Under the pieces are notes generated by a model. The model was not told where the DNA came from, searched no databases, and was given only the letters and a program-made list of their open reading frames with translations. Of a stretch of DNA of 9,463 bases, positions 6,607-9,463 are shown in pieces. The stretch's first letter is position 1; the number at the start of each line of letters is the position of its first letter. Source of the stretch: Endomicrobiia bacterium (GTDB lineage Bacteria > Elusimicrobiota > Endomicrobiia > PHAN01); assembly GCA_030018875.1 (NCBI GenBank), contig JASEHK010000043.1, positions 1-9,463 on the forward strand. The letters are read 5' to 3'. The position numbers and the translations under genes were made by a program.

Positions 6607-7563
6607 ATGCGTAGAATGGTATTGACGGTAGTTGCGATTGGGTTGTCCGCGTTTTTTTTGCAAGTCCCGCTTTTGAGCCAGCAATCTCCCGAAACCGACG
6701 CTTATACATCCAACATTTCCAAACTCAAAGACAAGGACCCGTTCATCCGTCGTTCAGCCGCTGAGGCGTTGGGTTCGCTTCGGGACCAGCGCGCCGTGGC
6801 GAATCTTACAGCGGCGCTTCGCGACATCCATCCCCTCGTCAGACAGTCGTCCGTGGACTCTCTGGGCGTACTCAGGGCGCATTCCGCCGTCAAGCAAATC
6901 GGCGAACTTTTGATTTCGGACAAAGAGTCACAGGTCCGTCAGAGCGCCGCTTTGGCTCTGGGATACATCGGCAACTCCGACGGTCAGGAATATCTCGTAA
7001 AGGCGCTGGATGACAAAGAAGCCGGAGTCAAATATTCAGCCGCCGCCTCGCTCGGACAGATTCGCTCGCCCGAGGCCGTGGCCGCTCTGAGCAAGGCGCT
7101 GTCGGATTCCGATGCGGGGATGAGACGCAGCGCGCTTGTGGCGCTCGACCGCACGGAGGACTTGTCGCCTCTATCTTCCGTCAGAAAACTTCTTTCGGAT
7201 ACGGATCCTGTGGTGCGCGCTCTATCAGCCAAGTTCGCGGGTAAGTTCAAGGACGCCGAAAGCCGTCCGCGGTTAAAGGAAATGCTTTCCGATTCCGACA
7301 AGCGCGCGGTCGTCAACGCGGCTTACGCGCTCGCTCGCGCCGGCGATAATTCGGGATTTCAAGCCGTCTCGAAAATCGTCAAATCCGAGCAGGACGTCAC
7401 GATAAAGACCCTCGCCGTCGAAGCGCTCGAAGCGATGGCCTCGCCCGGGGCGGTTTCGCTTCTTAAAGAGATGCTCAAAGATTCCGACGAGTACGTAAAA
7501 AACTCCGCCCGCTACGCTCTCATAAGAATGCGCGTGCCGCTTGACGAGCCCAAGAAAAAATAA
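6607..7563 (+). CDS. Exported HEAT-repeat (PBS lyase-type) protein of unknown role
   Basis: The 318-residue protein has a basic start (MRRM) and a hydrophobic stretch at 5-23, so it is exported or held at the membrane by a signal anchor. There is no lipobox Cys. Residues from about 41 to 310 are a regular array of roughly 31-residue helical repeats, about eight full and one partial. Recurring features are D-x-x-x-x-V-R/K, A-A-x-A-L-G and A-V-x-x-L-x-x-x-L, the pattern of HEAT_2/PBS lyase HEAT-like repeats. Such solenoids bind partner proteins; no catalytic residues are visible, and a phycobilin lyase role is not implied by the name. It ends in a charged PKKK tail. The barrel-like gene starts 20 nt downstream, so the two are probably co-transcribed. 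A periplasmic scaffold or assembly partner for an envelope protein is a reasonable guess, not a demonstrated function. Confidence 0.88.
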   Translation: MRRMVLTVVAIGLSAFFLQVPLLSQQSPETDAYTSNISKLKDKDPFIRRSAAEALGSLRDQRAVANLTAALRDIHPLVRQSSVDSLGVLRAHSAVKQIGELLISDKESQVRQSAALALGYIGNSDGQEYLVKALDDKEAGVKYSAAASLGQIRSPEAVAALSKALSDSDAGMRRSALVALDRTEDLSPLSSVRKLLSDTDPVVRALSAKFAGKFKDAESRPRLKEMLSDSDKRAVVNAAYALARAGDNSGFQAVSKIVKSEQDVTIKTLAVEALEAMASPGAVSLLKEMLKDSDEYVKNSARYALIRMRVPLDEPKKK

Positions 7564-7583
7564 AACCCCCGGAAAATAAAATA

Positions 7584-8285
7584 ATGAAATACGACTTTCG
7601 CCTCGCAGGATTTTTAGCGGTTGTCTTTCTCGCGGCGGCATCCTCGCCCGCCGTTCCGTCATTGAGCGCGTGGGAGGTCATTGATGTTCCCACGACCGAG
7701 TCGGTGGATTATGCCACTTACCGCCTGAGCTTCCGCCTATACACCGACGGAGGCGTACTCACCCGCACGACCTTCGGCGTGTTCCGAAACGTCAATATGG
7801 GATTTGCATGGGACATCAAAAACATCATCGGCTCGCGCGACTTGGAATTGGTTCCGCCGTCAATGCATCTCAAAATACGTTTTTACGAGGGCGATAAAAA
7901 ATTCCCGTCTTTCGCGCTGGGCTACGACGGACAGGGTTATCACTGGGACAAGCCCAAACAGATATATCTGGAAAAAGAAAGGGGCATCTACGCCGTGCTT
8001 TCCAGAGAGTTCCTTACGCCCGGGCTTGACATTTCGCTCGGATGTAACGTCAACGATTTCAAAAATACGCTCGCTTACGGATTCATCGGGGCGGTTTATA
8101 CCGTCGAGAAAGTATCCATACTTGCCGAATACGATAATCTTCACATAGAAGAATACCAGCGCCTCAACGCGGGTTTAAGATTCGAAGTCACGCCCGACCT
8201 TCGCTTCGAACTCTCGGGCAGAAATATCGGACGGAACTTTCCTGCCGAAAGAATCATCAAGGCGAACTACGTGGCCAGATTCTAA
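7584..8285 (+). CDS. Uncharacterised exported protein, probable outer-membrane beta-barrel
   Basis: The 233-residue protein opens with a signal peptide: charged MKYDFR, a hydrophobic core at 7-19, and cleavage after Ala19 or after the SLSA at 26-29. The mature part has little helix-forming sequence and many alternating polar/hydrophobic strands, for example RLSFRLYTDGG, THE-like turns rich in Gly-Asp-Asn, SILAEYDNLHIEE and NAGLRFEVTPDLRFELSG. It ends in NYVARF, an alternating strand with terminal Phe, the classic signal read by the BAM machinery. The short GYDGQGY motif and SDGG/TDGG-type turn recall, from memory only, barrel-like proteins of uncultured diderm phyla (Omnitrophota, Elusimicrobiota). 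About 200 mature residues would allow 8-12 strands. No specific substrate or activity can be assigned. The gene lies 20 nt after the HEAT-repeat gene with only a weak ribosome site (CCGGAAAA), consistent with operon expression. Confidence 0.72.
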   Translation: MKYDFRLAGFLAVVFLAAASSPAVPSLSAWEVIDVPTTESVDYATYRLSFRLYTDGGVLTRTTFGVFRNVNMGFAWDIKNIIGSRDLELVPPSMHLKIRFYEGDKKFPSFALGYDGQGYHWDKPKQIYLEKERGIYAVLSREFLTPGLDISLGCNVNDFKNTLAYGFIGAVYTVEKVSILAEYDNLHIEEYQRLNAGLRFEVTPDLRFELSGRNIGRNFPAERIIKANYVARF

Positions 8286-8287
8286 AA

Positions 8288-8321
8288 AGTGAGAAAGTCA
8301 GAATGGTAGAGAGTGAGAAAG
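8288..8321 (+). repeat. 10-nt direct repeat at a 24-nt period
   Basis: AGTGAGAAAG occurs at 8288-8297 and again at 8312-8321, immediately after the barrel gene. The second copy forms part of the left arm of the stem-loop described next. It may be a small duplication or a regulator half-site pair spaced near two helical turns. Confidence 0.45.
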
Positions 8322-8341
8322 CCCTTACCTCTCTGTCTTTT
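8308..8341 (+). terminator. Candidate intrinsic terminator or attenuator before accA
   Basis: AGAGA (8308-8312) pairs with TCTCT (8330-8334). After one bulged C (8329), GTGAG (8313-8317) pairs with CTTAC (8324-8328) with one G-U. This gives ten pairs around a 6-nt loop, followed by GTCTTTT (8335-8341). The T run is short and the stem moderate, so termination may be partial. Its position after the HEAT/barrel unit fits a 3' end, but accA begins only 8 nt later, so read-through or regulation of accA is equally possible. Confidence 0.5.
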
Positions 8342-8349
8342 ATCTCCGC

Positions 8350-9429
8350 ATGGACACTTCGCGATGTCTTGAGTTCGAAAGACCAATTTGCGAACTCGAA
8401 GAAAAAATAAAATCGCTCGGGGACTCGGCCGCTCCATCCGGAGTCGCGTCGGAATCCGAGATGAAAACCCTCCATGAGTCCTGCGCGCGCCTTAAAGCCG
8501 ACATATACGGGAATCTTACTCCGTGGCAGAGAGTTCTTCTCGCTCGGCATCCGCGTCGTCCCTATTTCCTCGATTATGTCCCTTTTATTTTTTCCGATTT
8601 CGTCGAACTTAGAGGCGACAGATGTTTTGCCGACGACAAGGCAGTCGTGGCCGCGCTCGCGACGATAGACGGACGGCCTTGCGCGGTCGTCGGACAGCAG
8701 AAAGGGCGAACTCTCGACGAAAACCTCGCCCGAAATTACGGCATGGCGCATCCGGAAGGCTATCGCAAGGCGCTGCGCGTGATGAAACTTGCGGAAAAAT
8801 TCCGGCTGCCGCTTTTCACTTTTATAGACACGCCGGGCGCGTACCCGGGCATCGCCGCCGAGGAGAGGGGGCAGGCCGAAGCCATAGCCCGCAATCTAAA
8901 AGAGATGTCGTCGCTCAAAATCCCGATAATCGCCGCGGTAATCGGCGAAGGCGGTTCCGGCGGCGCTTTGGGTATAGGCGTGGCCGACAGAATTCTCGTG
9001 ATGGAAAACGCTTATTATTCCGTCATAACTCCGGAGGGGTGCTCGGCGATACTTTTCAAGGATGCCCGCCGCGCTCCCGAGGCCGCCGCGGCATTAAAAA
9101 TCACGGCGGCGGATCTCTTGGAGCTCGGAATCGCCGATGCCGTCGTGCCTGAACCGTTGGGCGGAGCCGACAAGAATCCCGCCGTCGCCGCCGCGTCGTT
9201 AAAAAAAGAGATTATCGAGCATCTTAACGCGCTTATGAAGGTACCTTTCGAAAAACTTCCCGACGAAAGATACAAGAAATACCGCGCGATAGGATCGCTC
9301 CCCGCCGCGCGCGTCTCCTCGCCGCCGCGTGTTTTCGCAAAAAGAAAATCCGCGAAAGCGTCCGTCATCCGCGCTACGGCGAAGGTCTCAAAAAAGACAA
9401 CCGATGATTTTACGGCCGGCAAAATTTAA
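8350..9429 (+). CDS. accA: Acetyl-CoA carboxylase carboxyltransferase subunit alpha
   Basis: AccA and AccD form the carboxyltransferase that moves the carboxyl group from carboxybiotin to acetyl-CoA, making malonyl-CoA, the first committed step of fatty acid synthesis. The N-terminus LEFERPICELEEKI matches the conserved AccA opening and supports ATG 8350. The crotonase-like core shows RHPRRPYFLDY, GDRCFADD, IDTPGAYPG, GEGGSGGALGIG at 199-210 and YYSVITPEGCSAILF with Pro228-Glu229-Gly230. The protein is 359 residues, against roughly 315-325 usual. The extra part is a C-terminal tail from about 318 rich in Lys, Arg, Ala and Ser (AKRKSAKAS, RATAKVSKK), probably disordered. No accD is in view; in many bacteria it lies elsewhere. 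There is no Shine-Dalgarno in the 20 nt before the start, and a stem-loop with a T run ends 8 nt upstream, so its transcription and translation start are unusual. Confidence 0.97.
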   Translation: MDTSRCLEFERPICELEEKIKSLGDSAAPSGVASESEMKTLHESCARLKADIYGNLTPWQRVLLARHPRRPYFLDYVPFIFSDFVELRGDRCFADDKAVVAALATIDGRPCAVVGQQKGRTLDENLARNYGMAHPEGYRKALRVMKLAEKFRLPLFTFIDTPGAYPGIAAEERGQAEAIARNLKEMSSLKIPIIAAVIGEGGSGGALGIGVADRILVMENAYYSVITPEGCSAILFKDARRAPEAAAALKITAADLLELGIADAVVPEPLGGADKNPAVAAASLKKEIIEHLNALMKVPFEKLPDERYKKYRAIGSLPAARVSSPPRVFAKRKSAKASVIRATAKVSKKTTDDFTAGKI

Positions 9430-9455
9430 GACCGAAAAAATAATGCCCAAAAATT

Positions 9456-9463
9456 AAGGGAGG
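9456..9463 (+). promoter_or_regulatory. Ribosome binding site for a gene beyond the window
   Basis: AAGGGAGG occupies the last eight bases, 27 nt after the accA stop. It resembles the site used by the HEAT-repeat gene and predicts another + strand gene starting within about 5-10 nt past the end, probably in the accA transcript. Confidence 0.5.

Noticed and set aside
6607..7563. Phycobilisome bilin lyase
   Set aside because: The repeats match the PBS-lyase HEAT-like class by pattern only. The signal peptide and lack of any photosynthesis genes argue against that function.
1..9463. CRISPR array, transposon ends, tRNA or rRNA
   Set aside because: No regular long repeats with spacers, no terminal inverted repeats or transposase, and no tRNA-like cloverleaf were seen. 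The window is almost fully coding.

Overview
The window looks like ordinary chromosomal sequence from a Gram-negative (diderm) bacterium, probably an uncultivated lineage. Two secreted or envelope proteins carry signal peptides. One of them ends in a phenylalanine-terminated beta-strand typical of outer-membrane barrels. ATA is used freely for isoleucine and poly-A lysine codons are common even though the sequence is GC-rich. The barrel-like protein resembles, from memory only, uncharacterised proteins of Omnitrophota/Elusimicrobiota-type genomes, so the phylum assignment is a guess. All six genes lie on the + strand and the region is densely coding. No RNA gene, mobile element, CRISPR array or integration scar is visible.

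Region 1 (1-2925) is a three-gene oxyanion ABC transporter of the molybdate/tungstate type: a periplasmic binding protein (110-979), a single permease (1040-1834) and an ATPase with a C-terminal TOBE-like domain (1837-2925). The permease and ATPase genes are 2 nt apart. The binding-protein gene is separated from them by a 60-nt spacer that contains a GC stem-loop. No molybdoenzyme or cofactor-synthesis gene lies in the window.

Region 2 (2926-6523) is dnaE, the replicative DNA polymerase III alpha subunit, complete with an apparently metal-competent PHP domain. A good sigma70-like promoter (TTACGT, 17 nt, TAAAAT) lies in front of it.

Region 3 (6509-8341) starts with a near-consensus promoter (TTGACA, 17 nt, TAGAAT) embedded in the last codons of dnaE. 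It drives a two-gene unit of an exported HEAT-repeat protein and an exported barrel-like protein of unknown function. The unit ends in a stem-loop followed by a short T run.

Region 4 (8350-9463) is accA, the carboxyltransferase alpha subunit of acetyl-CoA carboxylase, with an unusual lysine-rich C-terminal extension. The window ends on a Shine-Dalgarno sequence for a gene just outside it.

dnaE followed closely by accA is a gene order also found in E. coli and relatives. Here the two exported-protein genes sit between them. I do not see an unmistakable new system. The best leads are the uncharacterised HEAT/barrel pair with its own strong promoter, the AccA tail, and the compact regulatory junctions between genes.
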